Program-made: the position numbers and the translations under genes
Notes under the pieces: generated by a model
Databases searched by the model: none
Seen by the model: only the letters and a program-made list of their open reading frames with translations
What the model was told of the DNA's origin: nothing
Assembly: GCF_009827495.1 (NCBI RefSeq)
Contig: NZ_WTZA01000001.1
Coordinates: 682,001-746,000 of the forward strand
Length of the DNA stretch: 64,000 nt
Direction of reading: 5' to 3'
Source of the DNA: Tsuneonella aeria
GTDB taxonomy: Bacteria > Pseudomonadota > Alphaproteobacteria > Sphingomonadales > Sphingomonadaceae
Shown: positions 1 through 9,010 of the stretch, in pieces
Layout: each line of letters opens with the position of its first letter
Position numbering within the stretch: the first letter of the stretch is position 1

Positions 1-1971
1 CGCTGCCCGCAGCGCCAGCGCGTCCGCCGCGGTCGGGCGGCTGTCACGCGACAGGTTGAAGCTCGCGCCCTTGTAACCGGTCGAATACGACGCGTAGACG
101 TTCAACGTCGGGCTGATCTCGTAGGCGAGCCGGGCCGTGTAGCTGAGATCGCTGTCGCGCGTGGAGCAGTCTTCCACCGCGTTCGGGCAGTTCTGGAACG
201 GCGGCAGGAACTGCAGCGGACGAAGGCCCAGGATGGGCGCGGTCTGGGCCGCGGCACCCGCCTGGATCTGCGCGAACGCCGCAGGCTGCGCCCCGGCGAA
301 GCCGGCGATCTGCGCGGGCGAGGCGAGCGCGCCGCCCTGAAGGCCGATCAGGCGCCCGACGGTCTGGGCGATGCCGAAGTTCGTCGCCGTCGTGCGGATC
401 GCATTGAGATCCAGCGCGGAGAAGACATCGGTGCTTTCGGAATTGGTGACCACGTCCTTGGCATCGTGCGTGTAGTTGGCGCCCAGCGTCAGGACCAGGC
501 CCGGGGTCACTTCGAAATCGACATTGCCGAAGATCGAGTACGCCTCGTTCTTCTGGGTCATGCGATTGAAGAAGCCCTGGCCGGGCTGGAAGAACTGGTT
601 GATCAGGTTCCGCCCGGTGAGCGCGCTGAACTGTGCTTCCAGCGCATCGACGGCCGCATCGTTCGGCGGGTTCGTGATGACGCCCGGCCCGCCGATAAGG
701 ATGTTCGCATACTCGCGGAAATCCTCGCCATAGATGATCTGGTCGGCGGTGCGGACTTTTTCATTGAAGTAATATCCGCCGAGCAGGAAGTTCAGCGGCC
801 CATCGAAGTCGCTGGCGAGGCGCAGCTCCTGCGTGAAGGTCTTGAGCTTGGCCTGCCCCACGTTCGCGCCGGTGGCGAGACGCGCGCTGGTGAAGTCGAC
901 GTCCTGGTCCGCGTCGAGCTTGGTCTGGCGATAGGCGGTGATCGAGGTCAGCGTCAGCGCGCCCAGTTCGTAATCGGCCTGGCCCGAAACGCCCCAGTTG
1001 CGCACCTTGCTGTCAGGCACGACGTCGGAATAGATCACGTCGTCGAACGGGGTGCGGAAATCGTTCACCATGCCGCCGACCGCGGCCACCGCACCGGTGG
1101 CCGCCGAAGGCCGCAGGTTCACGACGCCGCAGCACTTCTCGTCGATCGAATCGTAGTCGCCGATCAGGCGGAAACGGAACACGTCCGACGGTTCGAACAA
1201 CATCTGGCCGCGCACGAAATAGCGGTTGCGATCGTTCACGTCGTCGCCGTTGAAGGCGTTGGTCAGGTATCCGTCGCGGCGGTTGTAACCGGCCGCGATG
1301 CTGGCCGCGATCGTATCGGTGATGGGGCCGGTGAGGTAGCCCTTAACCACCATCGCGTCATAGTTGCCGTACGTGGCCTCCACGCTGCCGCCGAAATCGA
1401 AGCTGGGCGAACGCGTGACGATCGAGATCACGCCCGCGCTGGCGTTCTTGCCGAACAGGGTGGACTGCGGCCCGCGCAGCACCTCCACGCGCTGGATATC
1501 GGGAAGATCGCTGATCTGCGCGACCGCGCGGCTGCGATAGACGCCGTCGACGAACATCGCGACCGACGGTTCGAGGCCCAGGTTGTTGCCGTCCGTGCCG
1601 AAGCCGCGGATGGAGTAGCGGGTTGCGAACTGGCTCTGGTTCTGGCTGACCTTGAGCGAGGGAACGACCGAGGCGAGGTCCGTCACGTCGCGGATCTGCG
1701 CCCGCTCGATCGTCTCGGCGGTGGTCACGCTGACGGCGACCGGCACTTCCTGCAGCGTCTGTTCGCGCTTAGTCGCGGTGACGATGATCTGGTTGCCCAG
1801 CCCGGAATCCTGCGAATCCGGCGTGTTGTCGCCATCGGTGTCGACCTGGGCCTGCGCGTCGGTGACCGGGGTGCTCTGGGCCTGCGCCGCGGTGGGCAGC
1901 GCAATCGCGGCGACGCCGGCGAGAAGGGTAAATCGCGCGTGTCCGGCCATGCCGATAACGGTCTTCATCAT
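1..1971 (-). CDS. TonB-dependent outer-membrane receptor (3' end cut by window edge)
   Basis: Outer-membrane beta-barrel transporter driven by TonB-ExbBD; the substrate cannot be read from sequence. About 657 codons are visible and the C-terminal barrel strands lie outside the window. A signal peptide ends near ALPTAAQAQ, and a TonB-box-like IIVTATKREQ precedes the plug domain. The plug holds VPVAVSV, the conserved RGPQSTLFGKNASAGVI segment and FVDGVYRSR. ATG 1971 is chosen because AGGA lies 11 bases upstream; an adjacent ATG at 1968 is possible. It is clearly paralogous to the complete receptor at 32289: both share YGNYD, VNDR.RYF.RGQ and an unusual DE.CCG motif. It is divergent from typA with 252 bases between them. 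Family assignment is certain; the ligand is unknown. Confidence 0.93.
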   Translation of the reverse strand, partial: MMKTVIGMAGHARFTLLAGVAAIALPTAAQAQSTPVTDAQAQVDTDGDNTPDSQDSGLGNQIIVTATKREQTLQEVPVAVSVTTAETIERAQIRDVTDLASVVPSLKVSQNQSQFATRYSIRGFGTDGNNLGLEPSVAMFVDGVYRSRAVAQISDLPDIQRVEVLRGPQSTLFGKNASAGVISIVTRSPSFDFGGSVEATYGNYDAMVVKGYLTGPITDTIAASIAAGYNRRDGYLTNAFNGDDVNDRNRYFVRGQMLFEPSDVFRFRLIGDYDSIDEKCCGVVNLRPSAATGAVAAVGGMVNDFRTPFDDVIYSDVVPDSKVRNWGVSGQADYELGALTLTSITAYRQTKLDADQDVDFTSARLATGANVGQAKLKTFTQELRLASDFDGPLNFLLGGYYFNEKVRTADQIIYGEDFREYANILIGGPGVITNPPNDAAVDALEAQFSALTGRNLINQFFQPGQGFFNRMTQKNEAYSIFGNVDFEVTPGLVLTLGANYTHDAKDVVTNSESTDVFSALDLNAIRTTATNFGIAQTVGRLIGLQGGALASPAQIAGFAGAQPAAFAQIQAGAAAQTAPILGLRPLQFLPPFQNCPNAVEDCSTRDSDLSYTARLAYEISPTLNVYASYSTGYKGASFNLSRDSRPTAADALALRAA

Positions 1972-2223
1972 GGGGTATCAGATCCTCACCAAGAGGGCGC
2001 TAGCTGTCACGCGGAACATTCCGTGCGCGCCGGCAACCCAAGCTGACATCCGAGTCAGTATGTTAGCCTTCGCGCAGGCTCAAGTGCATCGGGCGGATCG
2101 GCTTGCTTGTCCCCGGGAGTGTTACCGTGACGACACAGCGCGCCGCGCTTGCCGCCGGGCCCTCTGTCCGCTAGGGGCGCGCCCGCAATCGGCCGCACCA
2201 CGCGCGCCCTTCAAGAGACATCT
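1972..2223. promoter_or_regulatory. Divergent intergenic region between TonB receptor and typA
   Basis: This 252-base gap must hold promoters for both divergent genes. On the minus strand, 41 bases before the receptor start codon, lies a short inverted repeat, CGGAA-CA-TTCCG (2012-2023), which could be an operator. A TTGAGC/CATACT pair further upstream is a weak sigma-70-like candidate for the receptor. On the plus strand AAGAGA sits just upstream of the typA ATG. No ORF with gene-like features and no RNA gene is evident. Confidence 0.4.
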
Positions 2224-4059
2224 ATGACAACATCCCTCCGTAACGTGGCGATCATCGCCCACGTCGACCACGGCAAGACGACGCTGGTCGACCAGCTTTT
2301 CCGCCAGTCCGGCACGTTCCGCGAAAACCAGCGCGTGGAAGAGCGGGCGATGGATTCCAACGACCTGGAGAAGGAACGCGGGATCACCATTCTCGCCAAG
2401 CCGACCTCGGTCGAATGGGCGCCGGAAGGTTCGGACGAACATGTCCGCATCAACATCGTGGACACCCCCGGGCACGCTGACTTCGGCGGCGAGGTGGAGC
2501 GCATCCTGTCCATGGTCGACGGCGTGATCCTGCTGGTCGACAGTTCCGAAGGGGCCATGCCGCAGACGAAGTTCGTCACCGGCAAGGCGCTGGCGCTGGG
2601 CCTGCGCCCCATTGTCGTGGTCAACAAGGTGGACCGCCCGGACGAGCGCATCCAGGAAGTGCTGGACGAGGTGTTCGACCTGTTCGTCTCGCTCGACGCC
2701 ACGGACGAACAGCTCGATTTTCCCGTGCTCTACGCCTCGGGCCGCAATGGCTATGCCAGCGATGACCCGGAGCGGCGTGAAGGCACGCTGATCCCCCTGT
2801 TCGAGAAGATCGTCAGCCACGTCCCCGCCCCCGGCCTCGATGCGAGCGGGCCGTTCAGCTTCCTCGCCACCCTGCTGGACCGTGACAACTTCATGGGCCG
2901 CGTCCTGACGGGGCGGGTCCAGTCGGGCACGATCAACGTGAACGATCCGATCCGCGCGCTCGACATGGACGGCAACGTGGTGGAAACCGGCCGCGCGACC
3001 AAGCTGCTGGCGTTCCGCGGCCTGGACCGCGTGCCCGTGGACAGCGCGCGGGCCGGCGACATCGTCGCGCTCGCGGGGCTGGAGAAGGCGACCGTGGCCA
3101 ACACCATCGCCGACCCTTCGGTGAGCGAGCCCATTGCCGCCCAGCCGATCGACCCGCCCACGCTGTCGATGCGCTTCGCCGTCAACGACAGCCCGCTGGC
3201 AGGCCGCGAGGGCGACAAGGTGACGAGCCGCATGATCCGCGACCGCCTGATGCGCGAAGCGGAAACGAATGTCGCCATCCGCGTCACCGAAAGCGCCGAC
3301 AAGGACAGCTTCGAAGTGGCCGGCCGCGGCGAGCTCCAGCTGGGCGTGCTGATCGAGACGATGCGCCGCGAAGGCTTCGAGCTCGGCATCAGCCGCCCGC
3401 GCGTGCTGTTCCGCGAGGAAGACGGCGAGCGGTTGGAGCCTTACGAACAGGTCGTCATCGACGTGGACGACGAACATTCGGGCACCGTCGTCGAGAAGAT
3501 GCAGCGCCGCAAGGCCGAGCTGACTGAAATGCGCCCGTCCGGCGCGGGCAAGACCCGCATCACGTTCTCCGCCCCCAGCCGTGGCCTCATCGGATACCAC
3601 GGCGAATTCCTGTCGGACACGCGCGGCACCGGGATCATGAACCGGTTGTTCGAGAAGTACGGGCCGCACAAGGGGTCGATCGAAGGGCGCCAGAACGGCG
3701 TGCTGATCTCGAATGGCACGGGCGAGGCAGTGGGCTACGCGCTCAACAGCCTGGAAGAGCGCGGGATCCTGTTCCTGGGCCCGCAGGCGAAGATCTACGA
3801 AGGCATGATCATCGGCGAAAACGCCAAGCCCGAGGATCTGGAGGTCAATCCGCTCAAGTCCAAGCAACTGACCAACTTCCGCTCGACCGGCAAGGACGAT
3901 GCCATCCGCCTCACCCCGCCCAAGGTGATGACGCTGGAGCAGGCGATCGCCTACATCGACGATGACGAGATGGTGGAAGTCACGCCCAAGTCGATCCGGC
4001 TGCGCAAGGCGATCCTCGACCCGCACGAGCGCAAGAAGGCGCGGCGCACTGCGGCCTGA
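2224..4059 (+). CDS. typA: TypA/BipA ribosome-associated GTPase
   Basis: Translational GTPase related to EF-G that binds the ribosome and supports growth under stress and 50S assembly. The 611-residue length fits the family. The G motifs are all present: AHVDHGKTT (P-loop), [13 protein letters not shown] and NKVDR near the N-terminus. The elongation-factor domains follow, with [12 protein letters not shown] in the BipA-specific C-terminal half. The open frame extends 25 codons upstream, but [17 protein letters not shown] at 2224 matches the family start and has AAGAGA just before it. It stands alone, followed after 36 bases by the PLP-enzyme gene. Confidence 0.97.
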   Translation: MTTSLRNVAIIAHVDHGKTTLVDQLFRQSGTFRENQRVEERAMDSNDLEKERGITILAKPTSVEWAPEGSDEHVRINIVDTPGHADFGGEVERILSMVDGVILLVDSSEGAMPQTKFVTGKALALGLRPIVVVNKVDRPDERIQEVLDEVFDLFVSLDATDEQLDFPVLYASGRNGYASDDPERREGTLIPLFEKIVSHVPAPGLDASGPFSFLATLLDRDNFMGRVLTGRVQSGTINVNDPIRALDMDGNVVETGRATKLLAFRGLDRVPVDSARAGDIVALAGLEKATVANTIADPSVSEPIAAQPIDPPTLSMRFAVNDSPLAGREGDKVTSRMIRDRLMREAETNVAIRVTESADKDSFEVAGRGELQLGVLIETMRREGFELGISRPRVLFREEDGERLEPYEQVVIDVDDEHSGTVVEKMQRRKAELTEMRPSGAGKTRITFSAPSRGLIGYHGEFLSDTRGTGIMNRLFEKYGPHKGSIEGRQNGVLISNGTGEAVGYALNSLEERGILFLGPQAKIYEGMIIGENAKPEDLEVNPLKSKQLTNFRSTGKDDAIRLTPPKVMTLEQAIAYIDDDEMVEVTPKSIRLRKAILDPHERKKARRTAA

Positions 4060-4095
4060 TGCGCGCGTGACCGGCCTCGCGACCGGATTGCCCGC

Positions 4096-5175
4096 ATGAC
4101 GGCCGGCAGGTTCCCGGCCGACCGGGCGTGGACGGCCGAGGCCATCCGGGCGATCGAGGCGGACTATAACCGGTCCGCCGACACGCACCTGGTGCCGGTC
4201 CCGCTCCCCGCGATGCCGGGGGTGCACCTGTACCTGAAGGACGAGGCCAGCCATCCGACCGGCAGCCTGAAGCACCGGCTGGCGCGCTCGCTGTTCCTCT
4301 ATGCCCTGTGCGACGGGCGCATCGGGCCGGGCAAGCCGGTGGTGGAGGCGTCCAGCGGATCGACCGCGGTGTCCGAAGCCTACTTCGCGCGCATGCTCGG
4401 ACTGCCGTTCTATGCGGTCGTGCCGCGCAGCACGGCGCCCGCAAAGGTGGCGGCGATCGAATTCTACGGCGGCACCGCGCATTTCGTGGACGATCCGGCG
4501 GCAGTCTACGCCGTGGCCCAGCAGATCGCCGACGACATGGGCGGCGTGTACCTCGACCAGTTCACCTTCGCCGAACGGGCAACCGACTGGCGCGGCAACA
4601 ACAACATCGCCGAAACGATATTCGAACAGCTGGCGCTGGAACCGCATCCCGTGCCGGCATGGATCGTCTGCGGTGCGGGGACCGGCGGCACCTCGGCCAC
4701 GATCGGCCGCTTCATCCGCTTCCGCCGCCACGCCACGCGCCTGATGGTGGCAGACCCGGCCGCCTCCGTCTTTCACCGGCACTGGGCGGACCGCTCGATC
4801 ACCACGGCTCCGGGCTGCGGCAGCTGCATCGAAGGCATCGGTCGCCCGCGGGTGGAAGCAAGCTTCCTGCCCGATGTCGTCGACGCGATGGTGGCGGTGG
4901 AAGATGCCCAAAGCGTCGCGGGCGCGCGGCTCCTCAGCCGGCGGATCGGGCGCAAGGTCGGGGGATCGACCGGAACGAACTTGTGGGCCGTCGCGATCCT
5001 CGCGCAGGAAATGGCCGATCGCGGCGAAAGCGGCAGCATCGTCACCATCCTGTGTGACGACGGCGAACGCTACGCCGGAACCTATTTCGACGACGCGTGG
5101 GTTGCGGGTTGCGGGCTGGATCTTGCGGGGCCGACCGAGAAACTGGCCCGAACGTTCGGCTGGCCCGCCGATTGA
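4096..5175 (+). CDS. PLP-dependent cysteine synthase-family protein (Cds1-like cysteine desulfhydrase)
   Basis: Fold-type II PLP enzyme of 359 residues. The PLP lysine is K59 in HPTGSLKHR. The phosphate-cupping glycine loop is [12 protein letters not shown], and [13 protein letters not shown] matches the substrate-binding loop. A C-terminal extension after the catalytic core ([10 protein letters not shown], then [14 protein letters not shown]) resembles the Cds1 group of L-cysteine desulfhydrases, which release H2S, pyruvate and ammonia from cysteine. Classical CysK/CysM are shorter. The precise reaction is inferred; a role as a cysteine synthase paralogue is possible. It lies 36 bases after typA on the same strand and may be co-transcribed with it. 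Confidence 0.8.
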   Translation: MTAGRFPADRAWTAEAIRAIEADYNRSADTHLVPVPLPAMPGVHLYLKDEASHPTGSLKHRLARSLFLYALCDGRIGPGKPVVEASSGSTAVSEAYFARMLGLPFYAVVPRSTAPAKVAAIEFYGGTAHFVDDPAAVYAVAQQIADDMGGVYLDQFTFAERATDWRGNNNIAETIFEQLALEPHPVPAWIVCGAGTGGTSATIGRFIRFRRHATRLMVADPAASVFHRHWADRSITTAPGCGSCIEGIGRPRVEASFLPDVVDAMVAVEDAQSVAGARLLSRRIGRKVGGSTGTNLWAVAILAQEMADRGESGSIVTILCDDGERYAGTYFDDAWVAGCGLDLAGPTEKLARTFGWPAD

Positions 5176-5190
5176 GAAGCCTTGCAACGC

Positions 5191-5208
5191 CAAAGAGAAT
5201 TCTCTTTG
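5191..5208. promoter_or_regulatory. 18-bp perfect palindrome upstream of putP (candidate operator)
   Basis: CAAAGAGAATTCTCTTTG is a perfect inverted repeat with no spacer. It lies 15 bases after the PLP-enzyme stop and about 90 bases before putP. It is AT-rich against a very GC-rich background and has no following T-run, so it looks more like a dimeric repressor site than an intrinsic terminator. The binding protein is unknown. Confidence 0.45.
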
Positions 5209-5299
5209 CAGGGGCGGCGATGGCTCGTCCCATGAGGAAACCCGTGCATAGCGACCAAGGGGGGCTGTAGTCACCGCGTCCGGATTGGTATCACGCGCC

Positions 5300-6751
5300 A
5301 TGCAAACCGGCGTCATCGTCTCGCTCGCGATCTACTTCGTCCTCATGCTCGCCATCGGCGTTTACGCCTTGCGCAAGTCCACCGCGGACAGCGAAGGCTA
5401 CCTGCTGGCGGGCCGGGACCTGTCGCCATCCGTCACCGCGCTTTCCGCCGGGGCGAGCGACATGTCGGGCTGGCTGCTGCTGGGCCTCCCGGGCGCGCTC
5501 TACGCCAGCGGCCTGGTCGAGGCATGGATCGGCATCGGTCTGCTCGCCGGCGCGCTGGTGAACTGGATCGTGGTCGCCCCCCGCCTCCGGCGCCAGACCG
5601 AAGCGCTTGGCGATGCGCTGACAATCCCCGAATTCCTGGGCAACCGCTTCCCGGAAAAGGCGACCGCACTGCGTCTGATCAGCGCGGTGATCGTGGTGGT
5701 GTTCTTCACCGTCTACACCGCAGCGGGCATGGTGGGCGGCGGCAAGCTGTTCGAGATGGCGCTCGGCGGCAGCTACATGACCGGGATCTGGGTTACAGCG
5801 CTGGTGGTGCTCGCCTACACCATGATCGGCGGTTTCCTCGCCGTCAGCCTGACCGATTTCGTGCAGGGCATGATCATGTTTGGGGCGCTGGTCATCATGC
5901 CCATCGCGGTCATGTTCGGCCCCGACGGCAGCGCGGGCGCCAGCCTCGCCGCCGTGCCGCAGGAAGGGTTCCTCGACCTGACGCATGGCCTCACCGCGAT
6001 CGGGTGGCTTTCGGCCGTCGCGTGGGGTCTGGGCTATTTCGGACAGCCCCATATCATCGTTCGGTTCATGGCGATCCGATCGGCGGACGACATCCCGGCG
6101 GCGCGCAATATCGGGATGATCTGGATGGCGGTCTGCCTGATCGGCGCGGTGGGCGTTGGCCTGGCGGGGCGCGCGTTCGTGGAGCGTAACGGGCTCACCC
6201 TCGCCGACCCCGAGACGATCTTCATCCTGCTCGCCAACCTCCTGTTCCATCCTCTCGTGACGGGCCTCCTGTACGCCGCACTGCTGGCGGCGATCATGTC
6301 GACGATCAGTTCGCAGCTCCTGGTATCGTCGAGCTCGCTCACCGAGGATTTCTATCGCCTGTTCCTGCGCAAGCAGGCGGGGGAGCGGGAAGCGGTCACC
6401 GTCAGCCGTGTCTGCGTGGCCCTGGTCGCCGCGATGGGCATCGCGATCGCGGCCGATCCGGACAGCGAAGTCCTGGCGCTGGTGGCGCACGCCTGGGCCG
6501 GTTTCGGCGCGGCGTTCGGCCCGATGATCGTCCTCGCCCTCACCTGGCGCGGGATGACGGGCGCGGGCGCCGTGGCCGGCCTCGTCACCGGGGCACTCGT
6601 CGTGGGCGCGTGGATCGTGCTCGGCTGGGATCAGGATTTCCTGGGTGGCCCCGGCGTGTACGAAATCATCCCCGGCTTCATCGCCGCCTGGATCGCGATC
6701 GTCGCCGTCAGCAAGCTGACGCGTAACGAAGGCGAATTAGGCCTGCGTTAA
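5300..6751 (+). CDS. putP: Sodium/proline symporter
   Basis: Inner-membrane Na+/proline symporter of the solute:sodium symporter family, 483 residues and strongly hydrophobic, consistent with about 13 membrane segments. The diagnostic PutP stretch ALSAGASDMSGWLLLGLPGAL follows the first helix, and FGQPHIIVRFMAIRS is also typical. The open frame begins at TTG 5285, but ATG 5300 (MQTGVIVSL) gives the normal PutP N-terminus directly before the first helix. No strong Shine-Dalgarno is visible. No putA or regulator is adjacent; the palindrome at 5191 is the best regulatory candidate. Confidence 0.93.
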   Translation: MQTGVIVSLAIYFVLMLAIGVYALRKSTADSEGYLLAGRDLSPSVTALSAGASDMSGWLLLGLPGALYASGLVEAWIGIGLLAGALVNWIVVAPRLRRQTEALGDALTIPEFLGNRFPEKATALRLISAVIVVVFFTVYTAAGMVGGGKLFEMALGGSYMTGIWVTALVVLAYTMIGGFLAVSLTDFVQGMIMFGALVIMPIAVMFGPDGSAGASLAAVPQEGFLDLTHGLTAIGWLSAVAWGLGYFGQPHIIVRFMAIRSADDIPAARNIGMIWMAVCLIGAVGVGLAGRAFVERNGLTLADPETIFILLANLLFHPLVTGLLYAALLAAIMSTISSQLLVSSSSLTEDFYRLFLRKQAGEREAVTVSRVCVALVAAMGIAIAADPDSEVLALVAHAWAGFGAAFGPMIVLALTWRGMTGAGAVAGLVTGALVVGAWIVLGWDQDFLGGPGVYEIIPGFIAAWIAIVAVSKLTRNEGELGLR

Positions 6752-6775
6752 CCCTGTTGCGGCAACCTTGGCCGG

Positions 6776-7453
6776 ATGGGAAGCACGGCCCCCTGGTTCG
6801 TCATCGCGTCAAGTGCGCTGGCACTGGCGGGATGCGGCAAGCTCGTGCCGCAAGGGACGGAAGCCGCCCGCCCGCCGGTCTCGGCTCCCCGACCGGCCGC
6901 CGTTGCGTCGGAGGCCCGGCAATGCATGACCGGGCTCGGCGAAACGGGCGCGCGTTTCTCGCCCGCGCCTGATCGTTATTTCGGCGCGGGCTGTTCAACC
7001 ATCGGCACCGTAAACCTCGCCGCCCTTCAGGGAGACACCGCACAGTTCGCGGTGACTGGCATGGGTCCGGTCACCTGCCCCCTGGCGGAGACGATGGCGG
7101 CCTGGGCCCGGTTCGGCGTCGACCGCGCCGCGCGCCATACCCTGGGCAGTCCGCTATCGCGGATCGAGACGTTCGGCAGCTATTCCTGCCGAGACGTCGC
7201 CGGCAGCTCGCGCCGGTCGGCGCACGCCACGGCCCAGGCGATCGATGTCGCCTCGTTCGTGCTGGCCGATGGCCGTCGCATCAGCGTGACGGAGGACTGG
7301 AACGGGGCCGATCCGGCGCGCCGGGAATTCCTGCGCCTTGTCCACGCAAGTGCATGCAAGCGCTTCGGCACCATACTCGGTCCGGATTATAACGCGGCGC
7401 ACCGGGATCACCTTCATCTGGAGGCGGGGCGAAGCGGCGGGTTCTGCCGCTAA
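6776..7453 (+). CDS. Extensin-like C-terminal domain lipoprotein
   Basis: Predicted lipoprotein of 225 residues. The N-terminus has a short hydrophobic segment ending in a lipobox, LALAGC, followed by a low-complexity Pro/Ala linker. The rest matches the bacterial extensin-like C-terminal domain. It carries conserved cysteines (GAGCSTI, VTCPLAE, YSCRDV, FCR) and the HA.AQAIDVASFVLADGR and HRDHLHLE motifs, which resemble a metal-binding D,D-carboxypeptidase-like site. A cell-wall or periplasmic role is likely but unproven. It is convergent with the regulator gene, whose stop overlaps its stop by 4 bases. Confidence 0.85.
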   Translation: MGSTAPWFVIASSALALAGCGKLVPQGTEAARPPVSAPRPAAVASEARQCMTGLGETGARFSPAPDRYFGAGCSTIGTVNLAALQGDTAQFAVTGMGPVTCPLAETMAAWARFGVDRAARHTLGSPLSRIETFGSYSCRDVAGSSRRSAHATAQAIDVASFVLADGRRISVTEDWNGADPARREFLRLVHASACKRFGTILGPDYNAAHRDHLHLEAGRSGGFCR

Positions 7454-8076
7454 CCCGCAAGAACCGACGGCGCTTCGAGCTGCGCCTCGATCCGCAACCG
7501 CACCGCCTCGGCGGCATGGACCGCGCCAAGCTTGGTCATCATGTTCGCGCGGTGAATCTCCACCGTGCGCGGGCTGATGGCGAGCTCGCGGGCTATCGCC
7601 TTGTTGCTGCTGCCAAGGGATAGCCAGTCGAGGACCTCACGCTCCCGCGGGGTGAGCGTCCCGATCCGCGTACGGGCGTCGATCACCCTGCGCCGCGCCT
7701 CCGCATGCGCGCGCGCCTCCTCGTCGATATCGGAAAGCAGCGTGCCCAGCCGTCGCCGGTCGAGCGGCAGCGCAAGGTAGTCGATCGCGCCGGCCTTCAC
7801 CGCGCGAACAACCTGGCCGGCGTCCGGATCGCTGTCCATCGCCACGAGCGGCAGCCAGATGCACGCCGCCGACAGAGTATCCAGAATGCCCTCGACACCG
7901 CCCCATTCGGCACGGTCACGTATCACGGCGATTCCGCGGGTGGCCCGGTGATCGGCAAGTTCCGCAAGATCGGCATAGACCTCGGCGTGATGGCCAAGTT
8001 CGAAGGTCGCGCGCGCAAGTTCGGCGCGCAGGCGCGTGTCGGGTTCGACGTAGTGGACGAGTTGTTTCAGTTTCAT
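7450..8076 (-). CDS. FixJ/NarL-like regulator with degenerate receiver domain
   Basis: DNA-binding regulator of 208 residues. The C-terminus (about 138-200) is a standard LuxR-type HTH: LTPREREVLDWLSLGSSNKAIA then SPRTVEIHRANMMTKLGA. The N-terminal 120 residues have the length and alternating pattern of a receiver but lack its chemistry. The acidic pair is reduced to EPD, the usual KPF lysine is replaced (LALPLD, leucine at 103), and the only plausible phospho-acceptor is D54 in VIRDRAEW. It may act without phosphorylation. It lies 150 bases downstream of the Anbu gene on the same strand, so it may be the last gene of that operon or separately expressed. Confidence 0.85.
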   Translation of the reverse strand: MKLKQLVHYVEPDTRLRAELARATFELGHHAEVYADLAELADHRATRGIAVIRDRAEWGGVEGILDTLSAACIWLPLVAMDSDPDAGQVVRAVKAGAIDYLALPLDRRRLGTLLSDIDEEARAHAEARRRVIDARTRIGTLTPREREVLDWLSLGSSNKAIARELAISPRTVEIHRANMMTKLGAVHAAEAVRLRIEAQLEAPSVLAG

Positions 8077-8226
8077 GTCGGCACGATGGCCGGTGCGGAA
8101 AAGCGCGTAAAACCAATCGGCTACGAAAATGGACCGATTGCCGCTAAGTGCTAATGCGTGGTCGCCGTCCGGTCGTCGGCGTACGATCCATCCGAAACGG
8201 ACCCATCGGCCGGGGGCGCGCGCCGG

Positions 8227-8982
8227 TCAGCCGTTCTTGTCCCCGGCGTAGAACGAATAATCCGGCAGTTCGGTGAAGGCGTTCTTCAGCGCCTCTCCCC
8301 ATCCGAGCGAGACCGCCTGGTAGTACGTGTCCTCGTGCGTGATCCGCCGCTCGTGCGTGGCCACGAAGGCGTCACGCTCGATGACCATCAGGTCTAGCGG
8401 AAGCCCGACCGACAGGTTCGCTTTGAGGGTGGAATCGAAACTGACCAGCAGCAGCTTCACCGCGTCTTCGAAACTCATCGAGCGATCGTAGGCCCGGATG
8501 AGGATCGGCCTGCCGTATTTGGTTTCGCCAATCTGGAAGAACGGCGTGTCCCAGCTCGCCTCGATGAAGTTGCCTTCGGGATAGATCAGGAACAGCCGCG
8601 GCTCCATGCCCTTCATCTGGCCGGCCACGATCATCGACGCGGTGAAGCGCCCCTTCCCCGCCGCACCGTTTACCGCCTGCCGTTCGGCGATTGTTTCGTG
8701 GAGCAGCCGGCCGATTTCGGTCGCGATCTGGAACATCGTGGGCGCTTCGAACACGCTGTTGCGCCGGTCGCCAGGGGCCTTGGTCCGTTCCTCGAGTTGG
8801 CTGATCACGGCCTGGGTCGTCGCCAGATTGCCGGCCGTCATCACCGTCACGATCCGTTCCCCGGGCACGCTCCAGCTCATCATCTTGCGAAAGACGGAGA
8901 TGTTGTCGACGCCCGAATTGGTCCGGGTGTCGCTCATCAGGACGAGCCCCTTGTCGAGCACCATTCCCACGCAATAGGTCAT
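8227..8982 (-). CDS. Anbu-type bacterial proteasome homologue (Ntn hydrolase)
   Basis: Peptidase-fold protein of 251 residues in the Anbu/BPH family of 20S proteasome relatives. The start MTYCVGMVLDKG at 8982 exposes threonine as residue 1 after Met removal. Asp17 (LMSDTRTN) and a lysine at 32 (FRKMM) follow at the usual proteasome-type positions. The open frame upstream (to 9045) overlaps the preceding gene and has no family similarity. It is the last of four co-directional genes that form the known Anbu operon (ATP-grasp, alpha-E, transglutaminase-like, Anbu). A role in handling an amide-linked peptide or protein tag has been proposed for this operon type; the substrate remains unknown. Confidence 0.93.
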   Translation of the reverse strand: MTYCVGMVLDKGLVLMSDTRTNSGVDNISVFRKMMSWSVPGERIVTVMTAGNLATTQAVISQLEERTKAPGDRRNSVFEAPTMFQIATEIGRLLHETIAERQAVNGAAGKGRFTASMIVAGQMKGMEPRLFLIYPEGNFIEASWDTPFFQIGETKYGRPILIRAYDRSMSFEDAVKLLLVSFDSTLKANLSVGLPLDLMVIERDAFVATHERRITHEDTYYQAVSLGWGEALKNAFTELPDYSFYAGDKNG

Positions 8983-9010
8983 CGTTTCGCCAGGCTCCTT
9001 GCGTTCAGCT

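Noticed and set aside
466..2046. Long plus-strand open frame
   Set aside because: Antisense to the TonB receptor, whose protein has clear domains. The frame's product is Arg/Val/Asp-rich and has no motif, typical of a mirrored frame in GC-rich DNA.
2122..5316. 1064-codon minus-strand open frame
   Set aside because: Lies antisense to typA and the PLP-enzyme gene, both certain. It has low-complexity Arg/Ala/Asp composition and no recognisable domain.
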